A stretch of DNA of 64,000 nt from Brachionus plicatilis (GCA_010279815.1 QEOQ01000258.1:252424-316423), one strand, 5' to 3'; positions 9,567-22,619 are shown, counted from the stretch's first letter. Notes: generated by a model from the letters alone, not told the origin. Numbers and translations: made by a program.

Positions 9567-12307
9567 TTTTTTTTTTAGTTTTTATTTATTTCTTGATTTT
9601 TTTCTTGGTAAAAATTTTTATTTGGATTACTTTTTCTTGACCATAAGACCTGATTGAATAGCTTCAAGAGCGTGTGCTAAAAGTTTATTTAAATTGTAAG
9701 TCCATTAATGGATTGAGGAAATCTCTTAATTAGTTGTTAATCAATACTCTGTCACAAGGTCTTTTTTTTTTTTAATTTTTAGATTTGTGAATAAGCAAAT
9801 TGAAAATATAGATAATTTAAGTATAAGTTTAGGTAGCATTTTTTGGTCTAGTAACTCAAATAGACTGGTGGAGATTTAGTACTAATGCTGCAGAACATTA
9901 AAAGATCTAAATATTGATTTTAATTTAAAACAATTTTTTTATGTAATGAAAACATGGACAACTTTTTTTTCCTAAAAAAAAAAATATAAATTAACTAAAA
10001 TGTGCAATTGTGTCCTTTAACAACTCTTCCATTTGTTATTTTTATTTTAGACATTTTTTCCAAAGTGATTTAAAAATAAACTAGCTTTTGTTGGCTACAC
10101 ATTTAAGCTAAATTCAAAGCAATCACCTTGAAATTAAAATTAGTTTATTTTTTTATATATAACATGGACATATATCTATGACGTATTTATGCGTATTTTT
10201 TTATAGAGTTAAACAGATAATCCATTTTTCATGCACTTTTTCTCTTGATTTAATTTTTAAAATTAATTAAGTAAATAAAATTATTAAAAAAAAATCTTTT
10301 TTTTAATTTTACTCAAAAAGATTTTGTATTTATATCAAAGAGAAAATTTTCTTTGCCCAGATTTTATCAAATATTATTTTAAAATTACTGAATCTTTATA
10401 ATTGTATCTTTTACGATCGACGATTTCAAGATTAAACAAAGTTATTTTATATCAGATGCCAAAATAAATAGTGTGCAGTAAGATATACGAAATCGAATCA
10501 AGAAATCAAATATCCATTATGAAAATTTAAATAGATATATAAATTACATTCAAAAAATTTTAAAAAATTAAATAAAACAACATCCGAAAATGAATATCCA
10601 TGGCTATTAATTGATTTCCAAAAATTGAGCCTGTTTTGAACAATTGTTAATTAAAATTTACCAGCACCATTTTTTTAATACAACTTGATATAAATAAATG
10701 TTGTTTAATATTAAATCTTAATAAAGATTTAAAGCGATATTATCGTTTATTAAATGGAACCACGCAATTATTAATTGAATTAAAAATCATTTGAGATAAT
10801 CAAATTCTTTTATTTTCTCTGCTAAAAATTAAACAAAATTTATTTGTTTACTATGCATATCTTTTCTCTAAATTTATTTTTACCTAAAATTAAAATTTGA
10901 AAAATATTTTTGTTGTTTTACATCGATGATATTGACAAATTAAGGTAAAGCAATTCATAATTATAAAAATTTTAAGAAAAAAAATCTTCAAATATAATAA
11001 AATAAATTTTATTTCAAATTTTAAATATTTTATAGCACTGTTTCAAAAATTCCAAAGCAAAGAAAGATTATTTAAAAAACTAATTTATCACTATTTGGAG
11101 AAATGCTTAAGTTAATATCGAAAAGAATAAGAATAAGAATCATTAAGGATAAAATTAGGCATTATGAATTTTAATACAAATCTTAAAAATTAACAATTAA
11201 TTAAATTTGAAAAAATTGAGCTTTAAATGTTCATGGTGTAACATCATAAGGAAAAATATGTTTCACTAAATTCAAAACAAAATTTATTTCAATTTTTAGG
11301 TAATATTAATAATATTTAATAGAATGACAATATTTTGAGATGTATATTTTTAACAAATTGTAAATATTTTTTGAAATTTTAGATTTAATAAAAAAAACTA
11401 TTTGGCGGATCGGTGATAGTAATTTAAAATAAAATAATGAATTTAAATACTGTCCCTGTAACAAGTAATCCTTAATCCTTTGAATGTATTAGCCAATTTA
11501 TTGAGTATTAATTCTTAGAAATAAATTCAAATTAAGAATTTCAGAAAATTTAATTTGTAATTCTATTTTATAATTCCAATTCCAAAATTGGAAATTTTTT
11601 ATTTTTCCTATTCGGTTGTATATAATACATGAAATCCAATTAAGGAATGCTGGGACCGAATTTGACCCTTAAATACCGATTTTTTTAACCAAAGGGATAC
11701 TAAATTACGGAACACGGAATAAGTCTAAATAAGAAATAGTTTTAAGGAAAAAATGTTATTTCTCAAAAGTAAAAAGCCGAAGTTCCCAAAATATGGAGCA
11801 ATATTTGAATCAATAAAAAAAAAACTAATTCATTTTTGAATTTCCAAAACTGATCTGTCTATTTTAGCATAAAAAAAATTCTGTAAATACTTTTTTTTTA
11901 ACGCGGTGCTTAATGTTCAAAATTATTCTAAAATTAATTACTCTAAAATTTGAATAATTTTTTGGAAAATTAGTCATTAAAAAATTTAAATCTAGTTTTA
12001 GAGCTGCTTCGAATTCTTAATCCATATTAAGAATCTAAAATTTCTATTGTGATAATTTTACAATGTCTTAAAATTAAATATTTTAAGAATAGTTTGATAC
12101 AGATTTTAATTTTTATTCAAAAAATATGGCTGTTCTTAATTACAATTTATTTTGTCTTTTCAAATTAAAGATTATTAAGATGAAAATTTAAAAATCTTAA
12201 AATCACTTGATACTTTCATAACTTTAATTTATTATTTTTCGTTTTAAGTCACATGATTTTATCGCATTACATTATTTTTTGTTTTAATTATTTTTTTAAT
12301 TCTAAAG
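9567..12307. other. Intergenic, nothing recognised
   Basis: 2.7 kb of AT-rich DNA between the PAK stop and the PPT1 start. It should contain the PAK 3' UTR and the PPT1 promoter, but I see no ORF, RNA gene or delimited repeat. Confidence 0.6.
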
Positions 12308-13514
12308 ATGACAACTTTTAAAAATATATTCTTCTTAGTATTATTAATCGCCTATTCAGGGCAAACTTTGCCGAATACCCCAGTTGTAATATGGCATGGA
12401 ATGGGTAAAACCTTTTCTAATACCTTAATTTTAATTATATTTAAATATTAGGAGATTCTTGCTGTAATCCATTATCAATCGGAAGAATTAAGTCCATAAT
12501 AGAAAGCAATATATCCGGAATTTATGTGCATTCATTAAAAATAGGTAACAACATTGAAGAAGATACTTACAACGGCTTCTTTAAGGATGTAAACGAACAA
12601 GTCAGCAAACTTAATTAAAAATTATCTAAATAAATGGCTAACTATTTAATTTAGATAGCATTGGTTTGCGATCAGCTAAAAAATGATACCAACCTCAAAA
12701 ATGGTTATCATGCCATAGGTTTTTCTCAAGGCGCGCAATTTCTGTAAATTAAAAAAAATTTTATACCTAAAAATTAAGCTACTATGTACTTTAAGACGAG
12801 CTGTGGCACAACGATGTCCTTACCCACCTGTGAGAAATTTGATTTCGATCGGAGGTCAGCACCAAGGTGTCTATGGATTTCCAAGATGTCCTGATAGTCT
12901 AAGCAAAATTTGCGATGAAGTACGATCATTGTTAAATATTGGTGCCTATGAGAAGTTCGTTCAAAAAATTTTGGTCCAAGCCCAATATTGGCATGATCCT
13001 CTGAACGAAAAGCTTTATAGAGAAAAAAGTCTTTTTCTAGCAGATATCAATCAGGAAATAGTATGTCTTGATAAATGTCATAATGATTATTGTAAAAATT
13101 AATTTTTAGACCTTCAATAAAGAATATCGTGATAATTTACTAAAAATAAAAAATTTGGTTCTAGTCAAGTTTAACAAAGATTCAATGGTAATTCCAAGAG
13201 AAAGTGAGGTAAATTTTAGACAATAATTAAAAATTAAATCTTTTTAAATAATTTTTAAGTGGTTTGGATTTTATAAACCTGGTCAAAGCAAAGAAATTTA
13301 TGAAATGGAACAATCGCCTTTGTATCTTAATGTAAAATTTAAAAAAATAAAAAAAAATAAATTTTCACAATTGTTTTAGGATACTCTTGGTCTGCAAACT
13401 TTAGATAGAGAAGGAAGACTGTTCAGACTAACAATCAATAGTGATCATTTAAAATTTTCAGATGAGTGGTTCATTGACAACATTGTTGATTCATTTTTAA
13501 GAGATAAAATCTAA
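12308..13514 (+). CDS. PPT1: Palmitoyl-protein thioesterase 1
   Basis: Lysosomal thioesterase that removes fatty acyl groups from cysteines of proteins under degradation. Seven exons: 12308-12404, 12452-12600, 12655-12743, 12796-13060, 13110-13208, 13260-13331, 13380-13514, giving 301 codons (human enzyme about 306). It starts with a hydrophobic signal peptide ([15 protein letters not shown]). Family landmarks in order: [14 protein letters not shown], nucleophile elbow [39 protein letters not shown], and [10 protein letters not shown] with the catalytic histidine near the C-terminus. All introns are about 50 nt. Exon 2 ends at Gln with donor gtcagc, which fits the family alignment better than read-through to the in-frame stop. 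Confidence 0.95.
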
Positions 13515-14063
13515 TTTTTTTAAGATTCAAAATTAATATTTTTAAACTTTAGTTCTCGTCTAAATGATTAATTTTTAAGCTTTTCAAACTATCGTGAAGC
13601 TCGAACATTTTAAGATTATTAAAATCTAAAAAAAATTAATTTCGTAAAAAATTATAAAATTTCTCAATAAATCTTATTTTAAATTGTTTTTAAATTTTTT
13701 AGCCAAAGTTTCGCTAAAAATATTGTCGGATCATACAGACTCGACTTCGTGAATGTCTTATAATATTACTATAATATTATTCGAGATTTATTTTTTTCCT
13801 ATAAATATAATTTTAATATTTAAAAAATTTACTTTGCATATGAATTAAATTCAATTCTATTTTTGAAGACATTTTTGAAGTAACTATTTTGCCTATGCAA
13901 TAAAAATTATGCACACTATTTGCATTTTTCTCACAGACTTTTTAAAATAAAATTGTTTATTTCGATATAATTTAACATTATATTTATCAGATATTCCCAT
14001 ATTTGATTTGAATAATACTCTTCATTAAAAAAGTTAGGACAAATTCTAATAGCTAGTTTTAAA

Positions 14064-17000
14064 ATGGAAGAGAACGGCAAATTAAACGATGTTTTCAATG
14101 AAGGTGAAAATAGCCAAGACTCGGAGAAAAAGAGCGAATATAGTCAAGAAGGTACTAATAGGGATGAAACCAGTACCCAGCTTGATGAGAGCTCTCAACT
14201 TTCCCAAGAAAACGAATCCAAAGACGAACAAAAGGACGCTGGCGAAGAAGTCGAAGAGGAAAAATACGATGATTCAGAAATAAATGCAAAAAACCTCGAA
14301 ATTCTCCACAGTGACATCAACTATGGCATCGTGTTGGCTTTTATTGACAAGTTTGGCAAACATTTTAGCTTCAAGGAAATTAAATTTGACCAGTTTGAAC
14401 AAAATATCATCAATATAAGAAGCCGTGAGTTATGAGTCACATGACTTTTGGCTTTTGGTTTTTTTAAAATAAATTTTTTTTTAGTAAACAAGAATTTGAG
14501 CGACATTTTTCTCAATCTGTTGAGAAATTTGAGCTTTGGCAAATATGTGAGAAAAGAAAAATTTGATTATTATATGACCAAAGTAAAATTTTAATTTTTT
14601 TAATTCTAGGCTTTTTTTTCTAAAAAAAAAAAAATTTTTTTAATCAAGTTTACTAATCGATTTTCACACGATGACGCACTCGAAATTGAAAAAAGCGGAT
14701 ATGCCAAATTAAAAATAGAAAGCAAAGTAACAATAATTAAGGTAACAAAAATATAGTAAAAATTGAATTTATTATTGAAGCGATTTCAATTTTTTATAAT
14801 TAAAAAAATTAAATCCTTTTTTTTTAGTAAAAAAAATATTTAAAATTATTTTTTTGCATAAATTGAACTAAATTTTGAAAAAAAATTTTGATTTAATTTT
14901 AATAGAATTTTTATTTTTTCTCCAAAGAATTTACTAGAGAGCCAATTTGACGAGAACCAAAAATTAAAGCAAATCATAGCCGAACAAACGCCTGACCAAA
15001 ATTTGCTTCGAACAGAGCCAAGCGGTAAAGATCTAAATGGACTGTGGTACTTTGTCTACATGGACTCGGAGTGTTCGGTTCGCGTTTTCAGCATCAATCA
15101 CCGAGAAATTAACGAAGACCTTACTTCATGGAAGCTTGTAGCAAAGTAAATTGAAAGCAAATTTTGGACAATTTTTATATTTTAAATTTAAAAAAAAAAC
15201 TTTTTACTTCCAGAAATCTAAATGACCTCAAATTACTAGTGGAACAATTGTCCACAGAGCCAGCATTGGAAAAATTAAGATCCTGTAAGAGTTGAGCAAA
15301 TATTTGGCATAAAATGCTTGACTTATTTTGTTCCATAGCGAAAAGGTACCAAGAAAAATACAAAAAAGAAGCTGAACAAAATGAGCATTCGAATGAAAGC
15401 GGTGTCCAAAGTGGAACTAAAGCCGAGACCCAGGACAATGCTTTGGTAAAGGATGAAGACAATAGGGAGATCAAAATTGAGAATGAAGAAACTAAGGCAA
15501 TAAAGGAAGAAGTTAAAAAAGAGACTGAGGACGATGAAAAAATTAAAGAAGAAATCAAAGACGAGCCTCTAAATGAGAAGAAAGAAGAAGAGTTGGAGCC
15601 AAAGTCTGAGAACAAAATGGAGAATGAGCCGGTCCAAAGTTACAAACAAGAAACAAAAATTGAGAAAGAAATATGTGAAGAAAATGAGCCTGAAATCGAT
15701 GATGAAATTGAAGTTGAGCCTATAGCTTTACGAAAATCAACACGTTCAAGTGTTAGAAAAATGCAGCAAACAGACCAGCTCAAGTTGACGCCCACGACTA
15801 AGACAACTGCCAAATCGACACCAAAATCTGTCAAAAAATCAAACCAAAAGGCGTCCAAAAAAAAGTCACCAAAGAAAAAGAGTGCAGCTTGTGTTGAATA
15901 CATTGAAGACGAGCTGGACGACGAGGACATTGAAGAAGAGGACGATGACGAAGAGTTCGCGCCAAGTCCGTCCAAAAAAAAAGCTCCAACTTTGGCCAAA
16001 AAAAAGAGTGGACACAAAAAAAAGCCCAATTTGTTGGAGTACGAGAGTGGGTCGACAATCAGCGACGAGTCCGACCAAGAGTCGGCTTGTGTGAAATGCC
16101 AAAAAGTAAAGTCAAAACAAATATTGATATTGTGCGACGGCTGTGACGCGCCATACCACATTGGCTGCGTCAAGCCACCGCTGCTAGAAATACCTGAAGG
16201 CGACTGGTTTTGCCAAGTGTGTGCACATGACCAGCTCATCCGCTATCTGCAGCAAAAAATAAGCCTCATTGAACACCACAATCGTCAAGTCCACGAGGCT
16301 AGTCTAAAAGAAAAACAAAATCAGAAAAGATCCTACACCGACATATCCACCTATTTGGACAATTTGTTCAGCTCGAATGCAGGCAGAAAAATAAAGCAGC
16401 AGGAAAAGCCCAAAAAGAGCATTTTTGAAGAAACAGTTTTGGAGGGACCGAGATCGTGTCGCCTCAAGTCAAGAGTCAAATACACATTTGAGGATTTTGA
16501 CAAGTCCATCAATCAGGCGTGCGGTGAAGAGCCAGAGGAGGACATTGGCGAGCCAAGGCCTGCCAGGGCCACCAGAAGATCCACTAGGCTAAACGAGCAC
16601 TTTGACTCGGTTAACTCTGAGGCCGAGTCGGACACAGGGTCCAACAGTTCCGAGTACAAGGCCAAAGTAGCCAGGCCAAGGTATAAAAGCGAGAGTGAGG
16701 AGGTGAGCGAAGGGGAGGCCGAGGAGTCCGATGAAGATTTTAAGTCAGGCGGAAGAAAAAAGCGAAGAAATGAAAGAGCTAATGGAAAAAAGGCCAAAAA
16801 TGCCAAGAAAAGAAAGACTAGGTCCAAATACTGTGACGATAGTGAGAGCCAAGTTGAAGAAACAGAAGAGGAGGAAGAAGAGGCCAGATTCAGCGATGAA
16901 GAGGAGTACAATCAGCGGTATAGCCGCCGTAAACGCAGAGTTTACCGAGAATTGGGAGATGATGAATCGGAAACAATTTCTGATCTTGAAAATTTAGATA

Positions 17001-17545
17001 ATTGTAAAGCAAAGGTGCGCTCAGCTAGAACCAAATCGAAGAGAAGAAACTATTGTGAGAGTAGTGGTGAGGAAGGCGCTAAAGAAGAGAGTCCGAAATC
17101 GAAGATTAAAAAAGCGTGGCCAAGTGACCAAGAAGAGTGTGGTGATGAGGTGCCTGCTAAAAAAGCAAAGCCGATTATCAAGCGGCCATGGTCCGATGAA
17201 GATTCGGCAGAGAGTAAATCGGAAAAAGGTACTGTAGGAGAAAATGGCAACACAAATGGCTCGCAACTAAATGGCACTAAAAGCGCAGAAAATGAAAATA
17301 AGAGCCAAGTGGTCAACGAAGCTCCTGGAAAAAGTACAGTCGAGAATAAACCGATTGTGTTGCCAGCACAAAATTTTGTGCCCAATACTTTCATAGCTAA
17401 TGCAGCTCCATTGGTGTACTATTACTGTCAGCCAGCTCATATACAGCCGGCATCCATCATTCAAATGAATGGTCAGATTCAAAATCAAATGCAGCCAATT
17501 GTTTTGATGAATATTCCCAGTCAGAGTTTTATCAAACCAAGTTAG
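14064..17545 (+). CDS. RSF1: Remodeling and spacing factor 1 homologue (RSF1), PHD-finger chromatin protein
   Basis: Histone-binding subunit that pairs with the ISWI ATPase in the RSF nucleosome-assembly complex. Six exons: 14064-14424, 14485-14582, 14649-14741, 14928-15145, 15214-15284, 15339-17545; 1015 codons. After an acidic N-terminus comes the RSF1 N-terminal helical region (YGIVLAFIDKFGKHFSF), then a WHIM-like block (SGKDLNGLWYFVYMDSE) and a Glu/Lys-rich stretch. A PHD finger (16087-16233) has C4HC3 spacing: CVKCQ, CDGCDAPYHIGC, WFCQVC. After it comes the RSF1-type segment SRVKYTFEDFDKSINQA. The tail is acidic/basic low complexity, then Gln/Pro/Tyr-rich. Order and motifs match vertebrate RSF1, though shorter than the human 1441 residues. 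Only 549 nt separate it from PPT1. Confidence 0.9.
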
Positions 17546-17867
17546 ATCGAAATGGCTAAAGGTCTAAAGGGTCCATGTGACAAAAAAAAATTTTTTAAAC
17601 AAATCCTTTTTTGTTGGCTTTATTAATCATTGATTTATAAGTTATGTATATTTTTTTTTTATCATTTTTTAAAACTAGTTTTGATCTAATTGTATATTAT
17701 TGAGTTAAGCTTGAACAATGAAAAGTTATTAAATAAAATCTATCAAACTATTTGTAAATTGTTTTTATTTAAAATCAAAAAAAATTTTCCATATTCTCCA
17801 GCTTTTTCTATCTGTAATCTTAACTCTCATTTTGACTTAAAAATCAAACTGTATTTCTTCTGTCAGT

Positions 17868-17956
17868 GTTATGCGCAAGGAGCTACCATAGGTGACCTCT
17901 TAGTAGGCCACCTCCGCAAGCTAGTCTGGCTGTAGCTTATATATATTATTATTATT
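17868..17956 (+). repeat. LINE/SINE 3' end with (ATT)n tail
   Basis: Reads gagctaccataggtgacc ... ccgcaagctagtctggctg-tagctt followed by an (ATT)n run. The same text, diverged, lies on the minus strand at 40967-41035 before an (ATT)n tail. A shared 3' end plus a simple-repeat tail is typical of LINEs and their SINEs. The 17957 foldback is inserted in this tail. Confidence 0.55.
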
Positions 17957-19333
17957 AAGGTTCACGAAATTCAAAACTTTAGTGCTATCTGAATTTCACA
18001 TTTTTGACTCAAAATTCGTAATCTACGCCCTCAAAAACCTCAGAAAAAAGATTTTTTTGAAGGGGGCAAAAAAAAAATTTTCTGCACCCAGGGTTCCAAA
18101 AAAAGCAAACCTTTTGAAAAGTTGTTGTTCTTTAAGACTCAAAATCTCAAAGATAAAACTTAAAAATATTAAAAAACTATATATATTCTGAAAGAGTATA
18201 AAATTCTCTACAAGCTAATGTAATTTAGAAAAAAAAAAAAAGGGTGTGGCGGTTTTTGTTGGCTAAAAAATGGAAAAAAGTGTCTTTTTTCTGGTTTAAA
18301 TCGTATCTCCTCTGAGGGATCAATTATGACCCGATTTATTTTTTTTTTAAAAAAATCTAGACAAAATTCTGAACAAATCTATGGTTTTAATTTTTTATTT
18401 TATTGCTTTATTTCTCTTAAAAAATCTCTTTAAATCATGTGATTTTTAACAAATTTGTATTCTTTTAATAGAATTTTTAGATTAAACCAAAGAATTCGAT
18501 ATTTTTAGGTGCTCAGCTACTGTTTTTTTCAATTTTCCTGAAAAATATGCTTTTAGAACCTGACCGTATGTCGCACCATTATTGTATCCTACTAAACACC
18601 GCCAAAATCGTCTAATAAATTTTTTTTGAAAGCTCAGAACCCAAATACTTTACTTTTGCTTCGGCTAAAACTTCCATCATTCTTGGAAATGTCTGATTTG
18701 TTCTTGCTCAATGGTGCGACATACGGTCAGGTTCTAAAAGCATATTTTTCAGGAAAATTGAAAAAAACAGTAGCTGAGCACCTAAAAATATCGAATTCTT
18801 TGGTTTAATCTAAAAATTCTATTAAAAGAATACAAATTTGTTAAAAATCACATGATTTAAAGAGATTTTTTAAGAGAAATAAAGCAATAAAATAAAAAAT
18901 TAAAACCATAGATTTGTTCAGAATTTTGTCTAGATTTTTTTAAAAAAAAAATAAATCGGGTCATAATTGATCCCTCAGAGGAGATACGATTTAAACCAGA
19001 AAAAAGACACTTTTTTCCATTTTTTAGCCAACAAAAACCGCCACACCCTTTTTTTTTTTTTCTAAATTACATTAGCTTGTAGAGAATTTTATACTCTTTC
19101 AGAATATATATAGTTTTTTAATATTTTTAAGTTTTATCTTTGAGATTTTGAGTCTTAAAGAACAACAACTTTTCAAAAGGTTTGCTTTTTTTGGAACCCT
19201 GGGTGCAGAAAATTTTTTTTTTGCCCCCTTCAAAAAAATCTTTTTTCTGAGGTTTTTGAGGGCGTAGATTACGAATTTTGAGTCAAAAATGTGAAATTCA
19301 GATAGCACTAAAGTTTTGAATTTCGTGAACCTT
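17957..19333. mobile_element. Large foldback element with 624-nt arms
   Basis: Left arm 17957-18580 and right arm 18710-19333 have exactly equal length and read as near-perfect reverse complements (outer ends AAGGTTCACG / CGTGAACCTT). The loop is 129 nt. Because the arms match, the same 69-codon ORF occurs on both strands (17982-18191 plus, 19099-19308 minus). It is flanked by ATT/TTA repeats on both sides. A loop-to-right-arm ORF (18626-18808) ends in VLKAYFSGKLKKTVAEHL, which looks helix-turn-helix-like, as in mariner/Tc1 transposase N-termini; that resemblance is weak. Confidence 0.8.
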
Positions 19334-19529
19334 ATTATTATTATTAAATATTATTTACATGAGATGTGTGCATATGTGACTATTGTAATTTGTATTATAA
19401 CTTAGCAAATGATAAAATTTTACTTTTTATTTTGATCAGGCATTTAAAAAAAATTCAAACTTTTTGTTTTACCATAAGTTAAAAATTTTGAATTTAAAAT
19501 ATTCAAATCTGAAAATTTATAAACTAAAA

Positions 19530-19682
19530 ATGAGCGATACTGAATCTTCATCTACATCAATTTTCGTAGCACAAAGAAGTGAAGAGGATACTATTGTAAT
19601 TCAAACTATTGTAAAGCCAACAACATCGTCAAATTTAGCTCCGATAAAAATAGGCCGTCCTAGAAAAAAATCCATAAAATAA
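19530..19682 (+). CDS. Small ORF with AT-hook-like C-terminus
   Basis: ATG at 19530, 50 codons. A Ser/Thr-rich acidic N-terminus is followed by IKIGRPRKKSIK and stop. GRPRKK is an AT-hook core. It starts about 200 nt beyond the 17957-19333 foldback. No other domain is visible. Resembles in layout the tails at 6561 and 58931. Function not recognised; may be a transposon relic. Confidence 0.35.
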   Translation: MSDTESSSTSIFVAQRSEEDTIVIQTIVKPTTSSNLAPIKIGRPRKKSIK

Positions 19683-20994
19683 CACTAAAAAACATTTCTT
19701 AGTAATGTGTGAATTTTTTTTATTAATAAATATTTGATATAATAATTAACTATTTTTTTATTTTTTTTACTTCTGATAAATTTATTTTGCTACTTTAACT
19801 AATTAATTTTTGCAATTATTTATATTTTTTTGCTACTAATTTAATTATTTTTACTACGAAAATAATTTGTTGTCTATTATCAAATCGGTATTTATATTAA
19901 TTATTTAAAAATAAATATTTTTTGGCTATTTATTTATTGTCAAAATTATTGAAAAAGAAACAATAACTGGGAACATAAAAATTATTATTAAGTATTATAA
20001 AAATTATTATTATGTATTATAAAAACTGTTATTGAGTATTATAAAAATTATTTTTGGGTAAAATATCAATTTCTAACTGTAGGAACTGGCTTAAAGGTAA
20101 CCTATTTCGAAATGTTTTTTGATCTTTAATAAATCTATTAGGAGCTTCTAATGCACTTTTTGTACTAGGAACAAATAAATGTGCACCTTCAAACCATCCA
20201 TTAATTCAACTTTTAACTTAATCTAATTTTGTAAAAACCTAAAAACTTTTCAAACTAGAGGGTTTAAACGAAGGCTTGCGCCATTCGGACGAACCCTGGG
20301 GCTTTCCCCTCAATTACATATTTAATAAAAATAAAAAAATTCAAACCATCCTGAATGCAAATTAATCCATTATTAAAAAAATAATCAAAAAATTCTTTGA
20401 GAATGAATTAGTTTCAATGTTTTTTTTCAACTTTTTTAAAAGTAATTGATATTGAATTGATATTGATAGATATAGTTGATATTTTGGAAAGCTTTCAACC
20501 AATCCTATAGTTAATCACAAAAACTTCATTCTAATTTTCGGGAATTTTAGAATGATTATTACACCAATCTTCAAGTTCACCTAGACTTAAACTATAGCTA
20601 CAATATTTTTTTTTCTTTCACTCTGTTATTTAATTATTTAGCTGTATTTTTTTGGGTACCTTAACATTTTTTTCCAAGAATATTAATAATAGAATTTGCC
20701 TTAACGATTCCGTCAGATAACAGCTCAGTTTTTTAAAATTTTTGAACAATTTTCCGAATGGGGGATTTTCTTGTTTTCTCTTGAGATTCATGAACTGTTT
20801 TCTCCGTCTCAACATCAGTTTCCTCCTGACTGCTGTAATATTCTGGCGTTAGTATTTTTTTGTGAAATATATTTATTAAATTTATTTATGAAATAATTAT
20901 TTATTTTTTTTTTAATGTAATAATTTTAAATTTCTAATCATTAATATAAATATTTTTTTTTAGTTAAATTAAGTCACCACTAAGATTAATCAAT

Positions 20995-21040
20995 ACTAGC
21001 TCAAGCTCGGTAAAGAAAACAAATAAACAAATAATATAAG
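20995..21040 (+). repeat. LINE/SINE-like 3' end, (AAATAA)n tail
   Basis: Reads tagctcaagctcggtaaag then an A/T simple repeat. Same family as 23451-23503 and 36519-36570, which share gagctt-agctcg-tacag followed by an AATAAATAA tail, all in plus orientation. Confidence 0.5.
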
Positions 21041-21251
21041 AATGCACTCGGACTAATTTTTATATTCTTTATTTTTCACGTTTTTTGCTGTTTTTTAAGT
21101 GTTTTTTTTCTTTTATACTTGTTTTTTTGCCATAAATTTAATAAAAAAGACTATTTTATTTTTATTTTACCACAAAAATAATTTTTTAAACTACAAAAAA
21201 AAATTAAAATATAATTTTTTTAATCGAATAAAAGTACTATAATCCAAAAAA

Positions 21252-21377
21252 TTATTTTTTCCCACAAGTCACGTATCTTCGCTTAATCATTTTACCGGCT
21301 TCTTTTGATTTTTGCCAAAGCTTCGGCATCCTAGAGTGTGTCATTAAATTTTTTTCTAAAATACTTGCACTTGACAT
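21252..21377 (-). CDS. Possible 41-codon small protein or terminal exon
   Basis: Minus-strand ATG at 21377 to TAA at 21252. It encodes a basic peptide (includes THSRMPKLWQKSKEAGK and ends VTCGKK) whose codon use is less AT-skewed than its surroundings. A TTTTAG acceptor lies immediately upstream of the ATG, so it could equally be the last exon of a longer gene. Not assigned to a family. Confidence 0.25.
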   Translation of the reverse strand: MSSASILEKNLMTHSRMPKLWQKSKEAGKMIKRRYVTCGKK

Positions 21378-22445
21378 TCTAAAATTAATGTAAATTTCAT
21401 TTTACTACGACTAAAAGGTATTTTTTATTTAATTAAGAGATAATTTATATTTTTGTGAATTTTATAATTTCTGTACATTTATCTAATATTTGTGCTAACG
21501 ATTTTATAAATTGTAATATTTCATTTAAAAATTTATGATATCTAAACTGAATGCGCGTATAATAACTGCCTTGCAATTAAAAGTTGAAAAGTTAATATTC
21601 AATTGTTAAAAAACAAATAATAAGGCTTAATTTTGAATCAATTGATTATGTTTAAAATTAACTTTTTAAATAATATCAGGAAAAATGCCTTCTTCTTTGA
21701 TATCTTCTGGATTGCCAGTGAGTAGTGAACTTCTCAATTCAACTAATCAACAATGATAGCTTAGCTTAGGCAGCGAATATTGTTGTAAATCAAAGTTTAA
21801 AAAAATGATTAATTAAACGCTAAGAAAAAGTCGTGAAGAAGACAACTTGTCTTTTAACTTGATCTCTGATATTAAAGGTGTCATCAGATATTAGCTTTAA
21901 GTCAGGTTTTTAATTTTAAAAATCAGGTTCAAGTTAAATTTTGACTTTTAGAGTAGAGAATAAAATAAAATAAAGAAATCAATTATTTTGAAATATTTTA
22001 AATAATAATGAAATATCTTAATGATGTTAAATCGAAAGAAAATTCATTTCATAAGTATTCTGTTTAGCATAGTAAGCTCTTGTTATCTTAGTCTTTTTTT
22101 AAATAAAAGCTTAATTTTCCAAAAATTAACAAAATTCAATTATAATTTAGCTGATTTTCACAAAGAAATTCAAAATAAAATAAAATTTCATACAGACATA
22201 TATTCATTTAGAAAATATTTTATTTTATTTTTTTTTGTAATCAAATCAATAATCAATTTAAATCTTATTGATGCTTATTTTTTTCATTTTTTTTTGCATT
22301 TGAAAAATTATTTTAGATAAAAATGGTAACAAATTATGGTGAATTATATTGCAGTATTTTTTAAAGTATATTTTATTATCGTTTGTTTTTTAGCTTTTGT
22401 GGTATCCCTATTTCTTATTTATACCTAGTTAATTATTTATTACAG

Positions 22446-22551
22446 TTTTTGTTTTATCTTTAAATCATTGGAACCACGATTGGCCTCGATTGAAACCACC
22501 CAAAAATTCATTTTGCTGGCCAGCTTCGCCGTACAAAATTTGACAGCAAAG
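22446..22551 (+). other. Exon-like segment of unknown gene
   Basis: GC-richer than its surroundings. After acceptor ttattacag the open frame (entered in phase 2) includes SLEPRLASIETTQKF and ASFAVQNLTAK and then stops (TAG). No upstream exon with a compatible donor could be fixed: the preceding in-frame ORF from 22336 ends at TAG 22426, and the only donors there would leave a 29-nt intron. The minus strand is also open here (YGEAGQQNEFLGGFNRG), so strand is uncertain. Confidence 0.25.
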
Positions 22552-22565
22552 TAGGCGGTCAATTT

Positions 22566-22619
22566 AATTTTTTTTTATTTGTAAAAGAAAATGATTTCCT
22601 TTTACAAATAAAAAAAATT
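22566..22619. repeat. Short hairpin
   Basis: tttttatttgtaaaag and cttttacaaataaaaa form a stem of about 20 bp with a loop of about 10 nt, just downstream of the exon-like segment. Could be a MITE or a processed-RNA hairpin; no further support. Confidence 0.5.

Noticed and set aside
15640..16239. 199-codon minus-strand ORF opposite RSF1
   Set aside because: Antisense shadow of the RSF1 last exon; Ser-rich composition is just the complement of Glu/Asp/Lys codons. Other antisense ORFs across 15175-17488 were dropped for the same reason.
17690..17935. 81-codon ORF after RSF1
   Set aside because: Runs through the RSF1 3' flank into a LINE/SINE tail; no coding signal.
20270..20320. GC-richer patch that briefly resembled a tRNA or snRNA fragment
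   Set aside because: No acceptor, D or T-arm pairing could be built.
22021..22320. 99-codon hydrophobic ORF
   Set aside because: Composition follows the AT-rich background (Phe/Ile/Lys/Asn), with no homology pattern or splice context.
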